This document shows, one piece after another, positions 17,548-27,253 of a DNA stretch of 64,000 bases (position 1 is its first letter; every line of letters starts with the position of its first letter). Both the position numbers and the translations under genes were made by a program. Source of the DNA: Stenotrophomonas lactitubi (GTDB lineage: Bacteria; Pseudomonadota; Gammaproteobacteria; Xanthomonadales; Xanthomonadaceae); contig NZ_PHQX01000001.1 of assembly GCF_002803515.1 (NCBI RefSeq), positions 1,798,001 through 1,862,000 of the forward strand, read 5' to 3'. The notes under the pieces are model-generated. The model did not search any database, had not been told where the DNA came from, and was given only the letters and a program-made list of their open reading frames with translations.

Positions 17548-18324
17548 ATGATCGACATGGTTTCCACGATGACCACCACCAGCGACACCACCACCGAAGC
17601 TGCGCCGAGCAGCGCGCCCTTGTTCTACACCCGTCCGGTGCCGCTGCAGGCAGACCTGCACGCCGATCTGCGCATCCTGCCGGGCAAGCTCGAATTCGCT
17701 GCCAGCAGCAACTCGATCCCGCTGGTGCTGGGCGAATTCTCGCTGGCGCTGCACCACTTCCCGATCCTGTTCGCAGGCCCGAGCGCGGTGCCGATGGCCG
17801 CCGTGGGTGTGACCACCGACAACCTGTTCATCACCGATGGCCTGTGGGACGACGAGACCTACATCCCGGCCTACCTGCGCCGCCATCCCTTCATCTTCAT
17901 CGACACCGGCGCGGACAATGACTTCCTGCTCGGCATCGACGAAGACAGCCCGCGCGTTGTCCGTGGTGGCGAAGAAGGCCAGCCGCTGTTTGTCGATGGC
18001 AAGGCCACCGACATGGTTCAGCAGGCACTCGAGTTCTGCGGCCAGTTCACCCGCGAACACGAACAGACCCAGGCGTTCTCCAAGGCGCTGGTCGACAACG
18101 GCCTGCTGGTCGAGCGCAATGCAACCGTGCGCCTGCCCGATGGTCGCGAGTTCAACCTCAACGGCTTCTTCGTGGTCGACGTGGAGAAGTTCATCGCGCT
18201 TCCGGACGCGACCGTCGTCGAATGGCATCGCAACGGCTGGCTGGCGCTGATCCACCAGCACCTGATGTCGCTGGGTCGCTTCAACGACCTGACCCGCCGC
18301 CAGGCGGGCCGCAACGCCGCCTGA
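17548..18324 (+). CDS. SapC family protein
   Basis: A 258-residue protein resembling the SapC family (PF07277). Recognisable parts are LEFAASSNSIPLVLGEFSLALHHFPILFA, then LWDDETYIPAYLRRHPFIFI, and a C-terminal GFFVVDVEKFIALPDATVVEWHRNGWLALIHQHLMSLGRFNDL. The name comes from an S-layer-locus gene, and the biochemical role is unclear. No signal peptide is seen. In-frame starts at 17548, 17557 and 17569 are all possible, and 17548 has GGCAGG five bases before it. It is convergent with the sensor kinase gene, leaving only 2 bp between the stops. Confidence 0.8.
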   Translation: MIDMVSTMTTTSDTTTEAAPSSAPLFYTRPVPLQADLHADLRILPGKLEFAASSNSIPLVLGEFSLALHHFPILFAGPSAVPMAAVGVTTDNLFITDGLWDDETYIPAYLRRHPFIFIDTGADNDFLLGIDEDSPRVVRGGEEGQPLFVDGKATDMVQQALEFCGQFTREHEQTQAFSKALVDNGLLVERNATVRLPDGREFNLNGFFVVDVEKFIALPDATVVEWHRNGWLALIHQHLMSLGRFNDLTRRQAGRNAA

Positions 18325-18326
18325 TT

Positions 18327-20654
18327 TCAGGCCGCCGGCGCGGTTCCCGCACGCCGGGAGCCGCGCCAGCCTTGCATCTCGGCCAGTACCTGGCGCGCAT
18401 CGTCCCACCTGGGTGGCACGCAGTCGCCCAACTCCCAGAGCTCACCGGCAAGCGCCGCCATGCCGCCCGCGCCGAGCATCTGCAACGCCCCTTGCAGTCG
18501 ATGCGCGTGATGGCGCAGCCGCACGGCATCGCAATGACCGATCGCTTCATGCAGGCATTGCAGTTCGCGATCGATGTCTTCTTCGTAGGCGGCCACCAGT
18601 TCCTGGGCAATGCCCTCGCTGGTAGTGGCGGTCACAGGCTGATCGAGAGCCCGCAGCAGCGCATCGATCTGCAGCGGCTTGACCAGTACCGCATCGATAC
18701 CGGCCGCCTGGCAGCGTAGTGCGTGGTCGCCACCGCTGAAGGCGGAAAGCGCAAGCAGCCGGGCACGAGGCGCTCCTTCTGCCTCATGCAGCCGTAATTG
18801 CCGGGCCAGCGAGTAGCCATCCATTCCCGGCAGGCCGATATCCAGCATCACCAGCGGGCAGGGCGCCTCCTTCTGCAGTGCCAATGCTTCGTCGGCGTTG
18901 GCAGCCTCCTGCACCGTCGCGCCCCAGCACCGCAGCTGGGCTGCAATGACCTGTCGGTTCAGCGCGTGGTCCTCGACCAGCAGGATGTCCATGCCGTCCA
19001 GCCGGGGCAGGGCGGCCGCTGTTGAAGCGTTCTGCGCATCTTCCTGCACCGGTTGCACGGGCAGATGAACAATGAAGCGGCTGCCACGTCCATGCACGCT
19101 ATGAACATCCAGAGTGCCGCCCATGGCTTCGGCCAACGTGCGACAGATGGACAGGCCCAGCCCGCTGCCACCGCGCTGCCTGCCCGCGTCGGCCTGCCGG
19201 AAGGGCTCGAACAGCCCAGCCATCTGCGCTGGCGTGATGCCGATGCCGCTGTCGATGACTTCCATCAGCAATGCTGCGGGCTTTGCTGGTGCGTCCAGCT
19301 GCAGGCGCAGTTCAATGCCGCCTACATCGGTGAACTTGACGGCATTGCCGAGCAGGTTGTCGAGCAGTTGCCGCAGGCAGTCCGGGTCTGTCGCCAGCAG
19401 CGGGAACGGCGTCTGCGGCAGGCAGAGCTGCAGGGTCAGAGCTTTCTTCTGCGCCTGGGGCGCGATGGCCTGCAGTGCCTGCGTGCAGAGTGCGGGAACG
19501 TCGCAGGGCTCTCGCTTTGGCCGGAAAGTGCCGCTGGCCAGGCGGGAGAAATCCAGTGTGCGATTAAGCAGTCCGCGCAGCGCGTGGCCCGCATTTGCAG
19601 CGGAGGCCACCAGTTCGCGCTGGCTGGCCGGCAGTGGCGCTTGCCCCAGCAGGTCGATTGACGCCATGACGGCCTGGGCGGAATTGCGTACCTCATGGCT
19701 GATCATGCCGGTCATCTGTGCGTGCTTCCGTTCACGGCCCTGCTGCTGGCGCAATCTGCGCACAGCCAGCAATGGAAGCGTCAGCAGCAGGGCAGCGGCT
19801 GGCAATAGCCAGAGCGTGGCGCCATCGAAACCTCCGCGGGCCTTGTGGCCGAACGCGGTTGGCAACGCCTGCTGGGCCCAGCGCTGCAGGAGCTGGGCAT
19901 GTTCTTCGATGGTGATGTCATCCAGTGCTGCCTCGATGCGCTCAAGCAGCTCCTGGTCTTCGCGCCTGGCAAGCAGGTGCAGCTGGGTCGGAAAACTGGC
20001 GTCGAGCACTTGCAGGCGCAGGCTGTGGGAAAAGTAGCGCCGCGCCATCGCACGCGCGGTGGATTCCAGACCGATCGCTGCGTCGGCAATGCCAGCATCC
20101 ACCGCAGCCAATGCCGCCCGCATGCTGGGTTGGGGCAGCACGGGCACTGCGGGATAGTGCTCGGCCAGCCACGCCGGATAGGGGCCGCCGTCAACGGCAG
20201 CGATCCGCAGCGTGCCGGCATCGGCAACCCGCCGCGGCAAGCGCTCACCGATGCGGCCGGCAAGCACGCTCGCGCCGCCATGAAAGCTGCGCGATGGCGC
20301 CAGGCTGGGGCAGGGCAGGTGCGCCCCATCGCCAGCACCCTGCACCAGCACCAGATCAGCCCGTCCCTCGCAGACGGCACTCATCGCTGCCAGGGTGCTG
20401 GGAAAGGGAACTTCAACGAAGGCCAGGCCGGAATGGCGGGCAACGAGCGCAGCATAGCCATGCGCCAGCGTCTGCAGCACTTCCGTGTTGGCGGCATCTT
20501 CGGGGGCAGGGTGCAGGGTGGGTCCCGCGGCCACCCGGACCTCGCGCCCAGCCGCCCATTCTCCGTGCTGGATGTCGCCGGCAGACGTGCAGGGAAGCAG
20601 TGTGAGCAGCGCCAGCAGCAGGGATTTGCGGGCGCGCTTCAACAGCGCGGTCAC
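18327..20654 (-). CDS. Unorthodox hybrid sensor kinase (periplasmic sensor, HisKA-HATPase-REC-Hpt)
   Basis: A 775-residue BvgS/EvgS-like phosphorelay kinase. A signal peptide (to ~25) and a periplasmic solute-binding-like domain (~35-265) precede one membrane helix (~275-300, ATLWLLPAAALLLTLPLL). HisKA has H320 in MISHEVRNS, the ATPase has its N box (DNLLGNAVKFTD) and G boxes (DSGIGI, GSGLGLSICR), the receiver has D605 in MLDIGLPGMDG and the Hpt has H718 in HAHRLQGAL. The start is GTG 20654, whose GTGA overlaps the stop of the regulator gene, so the two form an operon. The ligand is unknown. Confidence 0.9.
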   Translation of the reverse strand: MTALLKRARKSLLLALLTLLPCTSAGDIQHGEWAAGREVRVAAGPTLHPAPEDAANTEVLQTLAHGYAALVARHSGLAFVEVPFPSTLAAMSAVCEGRADLVLVQGAGDGAHLPCPSLAPSRSFHGGASVLAGRIGERLPRRVADAGTLRIAAVDGGPYPAWLAEHYPAVPVLPQPSMRAALAAVDAGIADAAIGLESTARAMARRYFSHSLRLQVLDASFPTQLHLLARREDQELLERIEAALDDITIEEHAQLLQRWAQQALPTAFGHKARGGFDGATLWLLPAAALLLTLPLLAVRRLRQQQGRERKHAQMTGMISHEVRNSAQAVMASIDLLGQAPLPASQRELVASAANAGHALRGLLNRTLDFSRLASGTFRPKREPCDVPALCTQALQAIAPQAQKKALTLQLCLPQTPFPLLATDPDCLRQLLDNLLGNAVKFTDVGGIELRLQLDAPAKPAALLMEVIDSGIGITPAQMAGLFEPFRQADAGRQRGGSGLGLSICRTLAEAMGGTLDVHSVHGRGSRFIVHLPVQPVQEDAQNASTAAALPRLDGMDILLVEDHALNRQVIAAQLRCWGATVQEAANADEALALQKEAPCPLVMLDIGLPGMDGYSLARQLRLHEAEGAPRARLLALSAFSGGDHALRCQAAGIDAVLVKPLQIDALLRALDQPVTATTSEGIAQELVAAYEEDIDRELQCLHEAIGHCDAVRLRHHAHRLQGALQMLGAGGMAALAGELWELGDCVPPRWDDARQVLAEMQGWRGSRRAGTAPAA

Positions 20655-21277
20655 AGGGCCTCCAGCTGCTGCCGCATGGCGAAGATCTCCGCGTCGTTGC
20701 GCAGCCCCAGCTTGCGCAGGGCGGCAATCTTCTGCGTGCTTACGGTCTTGACGCTGCGGTGCCGGTGCAGGGCAATCTCGGAGACGGTCAGCCCGTCCAG
20801 AACCAATCGAATGACCTCGCGCTCATTCCGGCTCAGGGCATCGCAGGGCGTCAGCAACTTGCACGAAGGCGGTATCCGGCAAAGTCCTTGCGAGACGCGC
20901 ACAACCGCGTCGGAGAGTTCAGCCAAAGGCTCGGATTTGCCGACAAAGCCGCTGATTCCCGCATCCAGCAGGTGGTTGATGATCGCCACCGAATTCTGCC
21001 CGGCGAAGCCAAGCAGCGTTACCCGCGGCAGCGCCTGTCGAAGATGCTGGACGAGCTCGGCGCCGCTGATATCACCCGGCGCCAGGGTGATGTCGATGAT
21101 CGCCACATCCGCGCGGCACTGCTGCAGGGCCAGCACGAAGGCCTGGCTGTCACTGTGGCTGGCGACGATCTCGAAGCGGCTGTCGTTGCCGAGATGAAAG
21201 GCCGTGCCGCGGCGGACGACGTCATGGTCATCGAGCAGCGCCAGGCGAAGCCGGCGCGGTGCAGGGAATCCGTTCAT
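20651..21277 (-). CDS. NarL/LuxR-family response regulator
   Basis: A 208-residue regulator. The receiver domain has the acidic pair in LALLDDHDVV and the phospho-acceptor Asp in VAIIDITLAPGD (residue 62 from this start). The HTH is a LuxR-type C-terminus (LSRNEREVIRLVLDGLTVSEIALHRHRSVKTVSTQKIAALRKLGLRND). It is almost certainly the output of the hybrid kinase, with which it overlaps by GTGA. An earlier ATG at 21343 would add 22 residues but falls inside an inverted repeat and pushes the receiver away from its usual position, so I prefer 21277. Neither start has a clear ribosome site. Confidence 0.88.
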   Translation of the reverse strand: MNGFPAPRRLRLALLDDHDVVRRGTAFHLGNDSRFEIVASHSDSQAFVLALQQCRADVAIIDITLAPGDISGAELVQHLRQALPRVTLLGFAGQNSVAIINHLLDAGISGFVGKSEPLAELSDAVVRVSQGLCRIPPSCKLLTPCDALSRNEREVIRLVLDGLTVSEIALHRHRSVKTVSTQKIAALRKLGLRNDAEIFAMRQQLEAL

Positions 21278-21341
21278 GCGCAGCAGTGTTGTCAGCGCCG
21301 AGTGGCGTGGCGCCCATTCTGGCGCTGCTGTCGCGTCGAGC

Positions 21342-21357
21342 ATCGAAAACGTTCGAT
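21342..21357. promoter_or_regulatory. Inverted repeat upstream of the kinase/regulator operon
   Basis: ATCGAA-AACG-TTCGAT forms 6-bp arms around a 4-bp centre, in the A+T-rich stretch upstream of the regulator. It could be an operator, for example for autoregulation. The rest of 21278-21588 shows no gene that I can support. Confidence 0.4.
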
Positions 21358-21588
21358 TTTTGAGACTTTTCCTAGAGCGGAGTTGGTAAAAGCTGGAGCT
21401 CTGTGTCGGGAATGGCGCTACGCGGGTCCGTCAGCGCAGCCTGTTGCGTCTTTGATCATTGCAATATTCGTGAAGCGCTCGTTGCCGTTTTCGCATGCGG
21501 CGCTCCCGAATCCGGGTGTGGCGGCGCCTATTAACGTGACGCGTCACGCTCGATGGGCGCGCCAACGACAGCGGAGCCTCAATGAACT

Positions 21589-21617
21589 TAAAAAAGGGGC
21601 GGCCGTAAGGCCGCCCC
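21589..21617 (-). terminator. Terminator of the autotransporter gene
   Basis: Read on the minus strand: GGGGCGGCC, loop TTAC, GGCCGCCCC, then TTTTTT. It begins 27 bp after the autotransporter stop. Confidence 0.9.
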
Positions 21618-21643
21618 AATGCCGCTCAATGGGCGTGCTGCAA

Positions 21644-24600
21644 TCAGAACCGCACCGACCACCGCGCGTTCGCGCCATGGTCGCGGCTTTCACTGCCGAA
21701 CTGGCCGCTGTAGCCCAGTTCCAACTGCTGGCGCGGGCTCAGCCATGCCGACACGCCCAGTTCGGCCACCACCGCGTTGTCAGCAATGGGAGCGCCACTG
21801 ACTGCAAACGCGGTGCCACCGTTGACGAAGGCGAGGTTGGCCACCTGGCTGCGGTCGCCAGATGCTTGGCGGTAGCCCACCGCACCGCGCAGGTGCAGCC
21901 AGCTTTCCTGCTGGAACGAGGCCTTCAGTCCCTTGTCGAAACGCAGGCCGGCGGTGGCCACGGTGGTGCCGGTGTCGTCGACCTCGCCCCGCAGCGCCGC
22001 CGCACCTCCGTGCTCGTTGACGCGCTTCAGGTCCACTTCCACCCGCGCAACCTGCAGATACGGCTCCAACCCGCCCTCGGGCCCGCCAAAGCGATAACCG
22101 GCTTCAAGGAAGGCTTGACGCGTGCGGCCGTCATAGCGCGCGCTCAAGGTGTCGCTGAAGCCAGTGAATGCCACCTCGCGGGTGCTTTCCACTTCGTGCT
22201 TGCTCCAGGCCACGCCGCCGCGCAGGCCGAAGCCACCCCAGTTGTGGCTGGCGTAGGCGCCGAAGTGGGTGTTGTCGATCTTCGACTTGGCACGCCGGCC
22301 ATCCTGCTGCTTCACGTCGGTGCGGCCGGTGCCGGCCAGCAGGCCGACCTGCCATCCATCGAACTCGCGGTCGATGCCGACCAGCAGGCCGTTGCTGTTG
22401 GCTTCGGTACGTGCCGTTCCGGCATTGCCATCCAGCTTGCCGTTGCCGCCGATCGCCTGCACCCAGACCCCGGTGGCGTCGTTGCCACCGGCGCCTGGTG
22501 CGGCTGCGCCGGCGCGGCGCGACAACGCCGCATCACGCACATAGCGACTGCTTTCGACCAGCGCCAGCGGCGTCGCAGCGTGCAGTTCGCCACTCAGGCC
22601 ATCCAGTACGGCAGCCACCTGCTGAGGGAACAGCTGGGTCAACGGCTTGGGAAGGCCCTGGTTGATCGCGAGGGTATCGGCAGCAGCGGCCACGGCGCGC
22701 TGGTTCGGAGTGCCGGCCGCGGTTGCCAGCAGGGCGCCGCGGGCCACGTCGATGCGCGTGGTATTGGCAGCGTAGGCCACACTGAACTGCAGGAAAGGCG
22801 AGAACGCGCTGAAATCGGTCTTCGAGAACTGGCCGCTCACGCCGCCATCGGCGCGCAGCACGTTGAACTGTTCGCCCAGGTAATACACTCCCGGCTCGGG
22901 TAGTGCCAGCAAGGTTCCGCCCAGCGTCGCAGTGCCGGTGACGTGCAGCTGGTCGCTGCGGCTGCCCGGTGCGAGCTCGGCCGCATAGGTGCCGGCAGCG
23001 CCCTGCACGTAGTTGCCGTTGATGGTCAGCGTGCCGATGGAATTGCCGGGCGCGATGATGCCATCCACGCGGGTGTTGCCGAGCGTGCCGATGCCCTTCA
23101 GCAGGCCGTTGGCGTCGACCGTGGTGGTGCCGCCGCTCTGCGTGCCGTTGAAGGAGACTACGCCGCCGTTGACCACCAGGTTGCTGTCCTTCAGTACGCC
23201 GCTGGCGCTGATCGTGCTGACACCGCCAGTGGTGTTCAGTGCGGTGGAAACCAGAGTGCCGTTGAGCAGGAGCTGGCCATTCTGCACCTCGACCGCTGAG
23301 GTGAGGGTGTTGCTGCCGTTCAACTCCAGCGTGCCCTCGCGCAGCACCGCACCGTTAAAACTGTTGTCGCCGCTCAGGCGCAGCCAACCGATGCCGGACT
23401 TGGTCAGCTTGCCGGGGCCTGCGATGTCGTTGGTCCAGTCGTCCCAGGCGTCACCTTCCCAGACTTTCAGGCCGCCGGCCTTCTGGTTCATTGCCACGTC
23501 GGTGTCCACGCGCAGCGAGCCATAGCCCTCGATAGCCTTGCGCAGATCGACCATGCCCCAGCCGTAGACATCGTCCACTCCCGGCGCGCCGAGGTCACGC
23601 GCCGTTGTCAGCAGGACGTCACGCACCTGCGCATTGTCCAGATAGGGGAAGCGCTCAAACAACAGACCCAATGCGCCGGTGATGTGCGGAGCGGCCATCG
23701 AGGTTCCGCTCTTCTTGACGTAGTCGTAGTCCGGCAGCAGGCTCCGCGTGTCAATCGTGACGTTGCCAGCGCTGTCCTTGGAAAGCGTGGCGTCAAGCTT
23801 GGTTTTGGAGCCATAGGTTGTGGAAAGAATTGCCGTGCCAGGTGCTGCCAAGCACCAGTTTGCCGCCAGGCCGCAGCGCATGGAGCGATTGCTCAGCTCC
23901 AGGGCTTCATTGACGTTCACGAGACAGCCAGCCAGTACGGCTCAACATCCCTCTGGGCGCGTGGCAGCGTGGCGTACATGCCTGCGATCGGCGCCTGTTG
24001 TGGAGATGGATTGGGCGCGTCGGTGTTGCCTGCAGCCCATACTTGAATGAGGCCGGTCCTGCGCGAAGCGGTGGCCATCACGGCCAGCCTGTCGGCGAAA
24101 ACCGTATGCGACAGATAGACGTCCATCTGCTGGGCCGTGCTCGGCTCGGTAGCAAGCCCCCAGCTGTGGTTGATGGCCCGGATCTGCTGTTGTTCGAGCT
24201 GTTCGTACAACTGGCTGAAGGCCGCTGTAGGGGCGCTGACGGATTTGGAGTTTCGCTCGAGCGTCATTCGTGGCGAAACACTGAGATGCGCCACACTGTT
24301 GGAAAACAGGCGGGCGACACTGAGGTCGGCACCGAAGGCTACGCCGTGCATGCCGGAGCCATCCCGATTGGCAGCGATCGTCCCGGACACATGGGTGCCA
24401 TGTGTTCCATAGGTGACCCCTTCAAAATAGTTGTTTCGATTGAGCAAAGCGGCGTATCGAGGCTCAAGGGTCTGATAGGTGAGCTGGACCTGATCGCCAT
24501 CGGTCCTGAAGCAACTGTTGGGGCCTTCGATCACTTCTGCCGGGCACAAGCTGCCATCGGCAAGAACGCCCGCCAGGCGGATGCTCCGATGGTTCTTGCC

Positions 24601-25022
24601 TGCGAACTCTGGATGTCCAAGGCCGGCGCCATCGTCGAAAACACCCAGCCGGACGCCCTTGGCGGTCAGGCCGCGAGCGTAGGCGAACTCGGCGCCCATG
24701 GCAGCCAAACCCCAGTCCGCTTTGAACTCATCGGTGCGCCAGCTTCCTGGATCACCAGCATTGCCAAGAATGGCAGTGCTGGCGACCGCTGCCGGCGCAA
24801 GCGTCGCCGAGGCGGGGCCGGCAACGGATGAAACAGTAACGCTGCTGATCGTCGGCTGCGCCCATCCTTCCTGCAGCTGGCGCTGTTGCTGCCAGGCATC
24901 CAGTGATTCGGTGGCCATCGCGGGCAGCGCCGTTGCCAGCAGCAGCGAACTGATTACGGCAGTCGCCAAGGGGTTGGCAAAGGGGAGGGCGGCGAACGGT
25001 CGTGCAGCAGTCGAGTCATCAT
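21644..25022 (-). pseudogene. Subtilase autotransporter (S8 protease plus beta-barrel), frame broken twice
   Basis: Reading leftward, ATG 25022 has AAGGAAG just before it and encodes an N-terminus (MMTRLLHDRSPPSPLPTP) that stops at 24954. The expected continuation (LATAVISSLLLATALPAMA, the rest of the signal peptide) is in another frame from about 24969. That frame carries the catalytic Asp (GVFDDGAG) and His (THGTHVSGT) and stops at 23917 after EPYWLAVS. The next frame, from a GTG at 23920, supplies the Ser (KKSGTSMAAPHITGA), a passenger with beta-helix-like repeats and a C-terminal autotransporter barrel ending WSVRF. An extra TC in GGCTGTCTCGTGAAC would explain the second break. A base lost near the CCCC/TT run at 24966-24973 would explain the first. 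The overlapping GTGA might allow re-initiation, but the catalytic triad would still be split. Sequencing error is the alternative to decay. Confidence 0.8.
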
Positions 25023-25567
25023 GCAGCTTCCTTGATTGGGTGACGGGACGAGGTGAGCGATTTGCGCCGGGCTTGCGGGCCAGGTGCTGTAGAGCGTGCG
25101 GAAGCGGGCGCTTGGACGGGGGTTGTGGGCCGCTCCAAGTGGTAACGTCGGCAAGTGCGCATCACCCCCAGTGGCTTGCTGATGCGATGCACGCCAACCT
25201 GCTGGTGCCGCTGGCCTGTTGCGTTCGCCGGACCCGTGGCCAGAATCTGGATGCTCGGTTGCAGCCCAGACGCGCAGATTTGATGGACGGGCCGGCGTCA
25301 GTTAAGGCTGAGCGGCTGATTGCGGCTCGGCGCGATATCTGGGTGAGAAAGCGTGTGTGAGCTCGGCAGATCTATCGGGAGACGATCGCTGGCTTCAACG
25401 GCGCGGGCGTGCTGATGCAGCGCTGGCCGAGGGCTGACCGCGGGGCTGGGGTTGGTGGCGAGCCAGGTAGACGAACTCCGGGCGTCAGCCTGGGAGATCG
25501 GCCTGGGAAGTGGTTGCAACTCAGTAGTGGGCCTGGGCAGGAGCAAGTGGCAGCCAAGTCAGCCGGC
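25023..25567. other. Gene-poor spacer between autotransporter and dif
   Basis: About 545 bp with no ORF showing a convincing start, ribosome site or family resemblance on either strand. It may include decayed material from earlier integrations at dif, but I see nothing I can name. Confidence 0.5.
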
Positions 25568-25595
25568 TTAGAACATAATATACATTATGCGAAAT
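25568..25595 (-). other. dif: Chromosomal dif site / left attachment site of the filamentous prophage
   Basis: On the minus strand the 28 bases read as an XerC arm ATTTCGCATAA, centre TGTATA and XerD arm TTATGTTCTAA. Compared with the E. coli dif, the centre and the inner parts of both arms are identical. This is the target of XerCD, activated by FtsK, and the usual insertion site of CTX-phi-like inoviruses. Phage genes begin about 110 bp to the right. Confidence 0.92.
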
Positions 25596-25704
25596 CAAGG
25601 ATTGCCCGGATCTGCGCCTTCGTCGGCTCCGCATGGCAATGGCTGCGGCTCTGGCTCGGCTCCTGTCATCCTTCGCGGCCACCTGCCAAGGATGAGCTTG
25701 CAGC

Positions 25705-26076
25705 ATGATCGAGATCGATCCCCACGACCGTACAGATCTAACCGGCCCTTGGGCCGGTTTCGGCTTTCAGGGCGGCCACATGTTCACCCCCGAAGGCCAC
25801 CAGCTGGAGCCCGGCGATATGGCCTGGTGGTCGCTGACCTGCAACATCGCCCGGGAATGGCGCCTGATGATGGCCCAGGCGCGTGCCGAGATGGTCCCCC
25901 GGTCGGCGCCACCACCAAAGGCTTCTGCCACAACCAAATCCAGCGTCATCTACCTAGCCGAAGCCCTCAGAATTCGCCGAGAACGGCGGTCTGGCGTCGG
26001 TGCTCCCGGTCCCGGCGCCGAATCGTCCAATGTGGTCTACATGAGCCGTGGGCCGAGGCCGCGCCAGCGCGTGTGA
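25705..26076 (+). CDS. Phage left-end protein, DUF3653-like
   Basis: A 123-residue protein. The N-terminal half holds a conserved pattern (DLTGPWAGFGFQGGHMFTPEGHQLEPGDMAWWS) that I associate with DUF3653 phage proteins, often described as regulatory. The C-terminal half is basic and ends RGPRPRQRV. The start ATG 25705 is preceded by AAGGATGAG. A truncated second copy of its first ~40 codons lies at 33877, right of the second dif-like core, as expected for tandem phage genomes. Function unknown. Confidence 0.65.
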   Translation: MIEIDPHDRTDLTGPWAGFGFQGGHMFTPEGHQLEPGDMAWWSLTCNIAREWRLMMAQARAEMVPRSAPPPKASATTKSSVIYLAEALRIRRERRSGVGAPGPGAESSNVVYMSRGPRPRQRV

Positions 26077-26143
26077 GGCGCCCCCGTAGGGGCAACGCCC
26101 CTACACCCCGGCTAGAATGCGCACAGGACGCCTTGGGGGACGT

Positions 26144-26530
26144 ATGGAACGCGAACGACCTGATTACCTGCCACCGATTCCTGCAAGACGCTGGAGCTTT
26201 CCGTGGCTGGGCCTGTGGGCGGTATTCCTGCTGGGAATGGCCGTCGCCGGAATCTGGCTACATGTGAGAACAAACGAAGCCTGGACAACACGCTTCAGCG
26301 ACAAAAAAGCCCCGATCGCAGCTGCTCTACCAAAAGATGCCGAGCCAGCCATGGCTAAAGCTGCCGAAGAAGAGCGTAGAAACGCATCTGTCGCCGAAAT
26401 TCGCTTGCGCAGAGCAGCCGCAGAACGTGAGATCCAGCAGCGTCGCGCCGAGATTCGCTGCATCGGCGGCGTCGCGTTCCGGCGAATCCCGGGCGGCTGG
26501 GAGAACATCCCGGGCGAGACCTGCCCGTGA
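26144..26530 (+). CDS. Single-pass membrane protein of the prophage
   Basis: A 128-residue protein. One membrane helix (about residues 20-42, PWLGLWAVFLLGMAVAGIWL) is followed by a long charged helix likely to form a coiled coil (AEEERRNASVAEIRLRRAAAEREIQQRRAE) and a short tail with one Cys pair (RCIGG... GETCP). Not recognised. ATG 26144 is chosen over 26117 because TAGAAT at 26113-26118 looks like a -10 that would place the transcript start between them. Encoded on the strand opposite to the virion genes. Confidence 0.6.
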   Translation: MERERPDYLPPIPARRWSFPWLGLWAVFLLGMAVAGIWLHVRTNEAWTTRFSDKKAPIAAALPKDAEPAMAKAAEEERRNASVAEIRLRRAAAEREIQQRRAEIRCIGGVAFRRIPGGWENIPGETCP

Positions 26531-26617
26531 GTGCTTAGTTCTTGACGCTCGTCTGCTGACGCGCGAACGCCCTATCCATCCATCGGGCAACCCAGTACTG
26601 AATATCGAACAGTCGGC

Positions 26618-27253
26618 TCATGGGTGAGCTATAAGGGCAATCGCACCCAGCGCGGCGAGGTGGCCCACGTAGTAGCCGTAGAACGCTCGCCCTGCCCTCG
26701 CTACGCGCCACTGGCTGTGCGCCAGCAGTGCGGCCACGGGAACAGCCATAACGGCCCAGAGGTTCCCGTTGAAGATGCACAGTGGCACGAAGGCCGCAAG
26801 AAGCGCGCCGGGCGACTTCTCACGGTAGCCGAAGTAAGTCAGCAGCACGAACCACACGCCAGACCACTGGTAGTCCACGAATGCTGGTAGCACCAGCGCA
26901 GCGACCGCGAATGCCACCAACGCTGTCCATCCGCGCTGATTGACCGCATACAGCGCCGCGGCGGAGAGCGCGAAGGTGAGCAGGATGTTCAGCGGCAGCC
27001 AGTAGCCGAAAACCACCGCGTGCACCGGCTGCGCGATGACACCCCACAACGCGAGCCTCCGAACGGACTTGCCCACGTCAGCGCCGGACTGAGCGAGGTT
27101 GTACGCCATCACCAGCGCGAACAACGGAAAGGCAACGCGCCCCGCTTCACTGAGTCCAGGCACGTACCCGCCATAGACCACCTTGGCGATGTGATCCCCA
27201 GTCATGAGGATGACCGCCAGCCACTTCAACACTTCGCGTGCGCTGCTGGTCAT
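26618..27253 (-). CDS. TraX-family membrane protein (pilin acetylase-like) carried by the phage
   Basis: A 211-residue polytopic protein of the TraX family. The N-terminus VLKWLAVILMTGDHIAKVVY is the hallmark (K-W-x-A-hhhMxxDH), followed by FPLFALVMAYNLA and seven or so further hydrophobic segments with NILLTFALSAAALYAV. TraX of F plasmids acetylates the N-terminus of pilin. Its ATG overlaps the Zot stop by one base (TGATG), so it is translated with the virion-assembly operon and not as a loose passenger. Modification of host pili, the usual filamentous-phage receptor, is an attractive inference. Confidence 0.82.
   Translation of the reverse strand: MTSSAREVLKWLAVILMTGDHIAKVVYGGYVPGLSEAGRVAFPLFALVMAYNLAQSGADVGKSVRRLALWGVIAQPVHAVVFGYWLPLNILLTFALSAAALYAVNQRGWTALVAFAVAALVLPAFVDYQWSGVWFVLLTYFGYREKSPGALLAAFVPLCIFNGNLWAVMAVPVAALLAHSQWRVARAGRAFYGYYVGHLAALGAIALIAHP

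Noticed and set aside
19845..22903. Two long plus-strand frames (450 and 714 codons) over the kinase, regulator and autotransporter
   Set aside because: They are antisense to genes with catalytic motifs and run across a terminator and an intergenic region. Composition is that of shadow frames.
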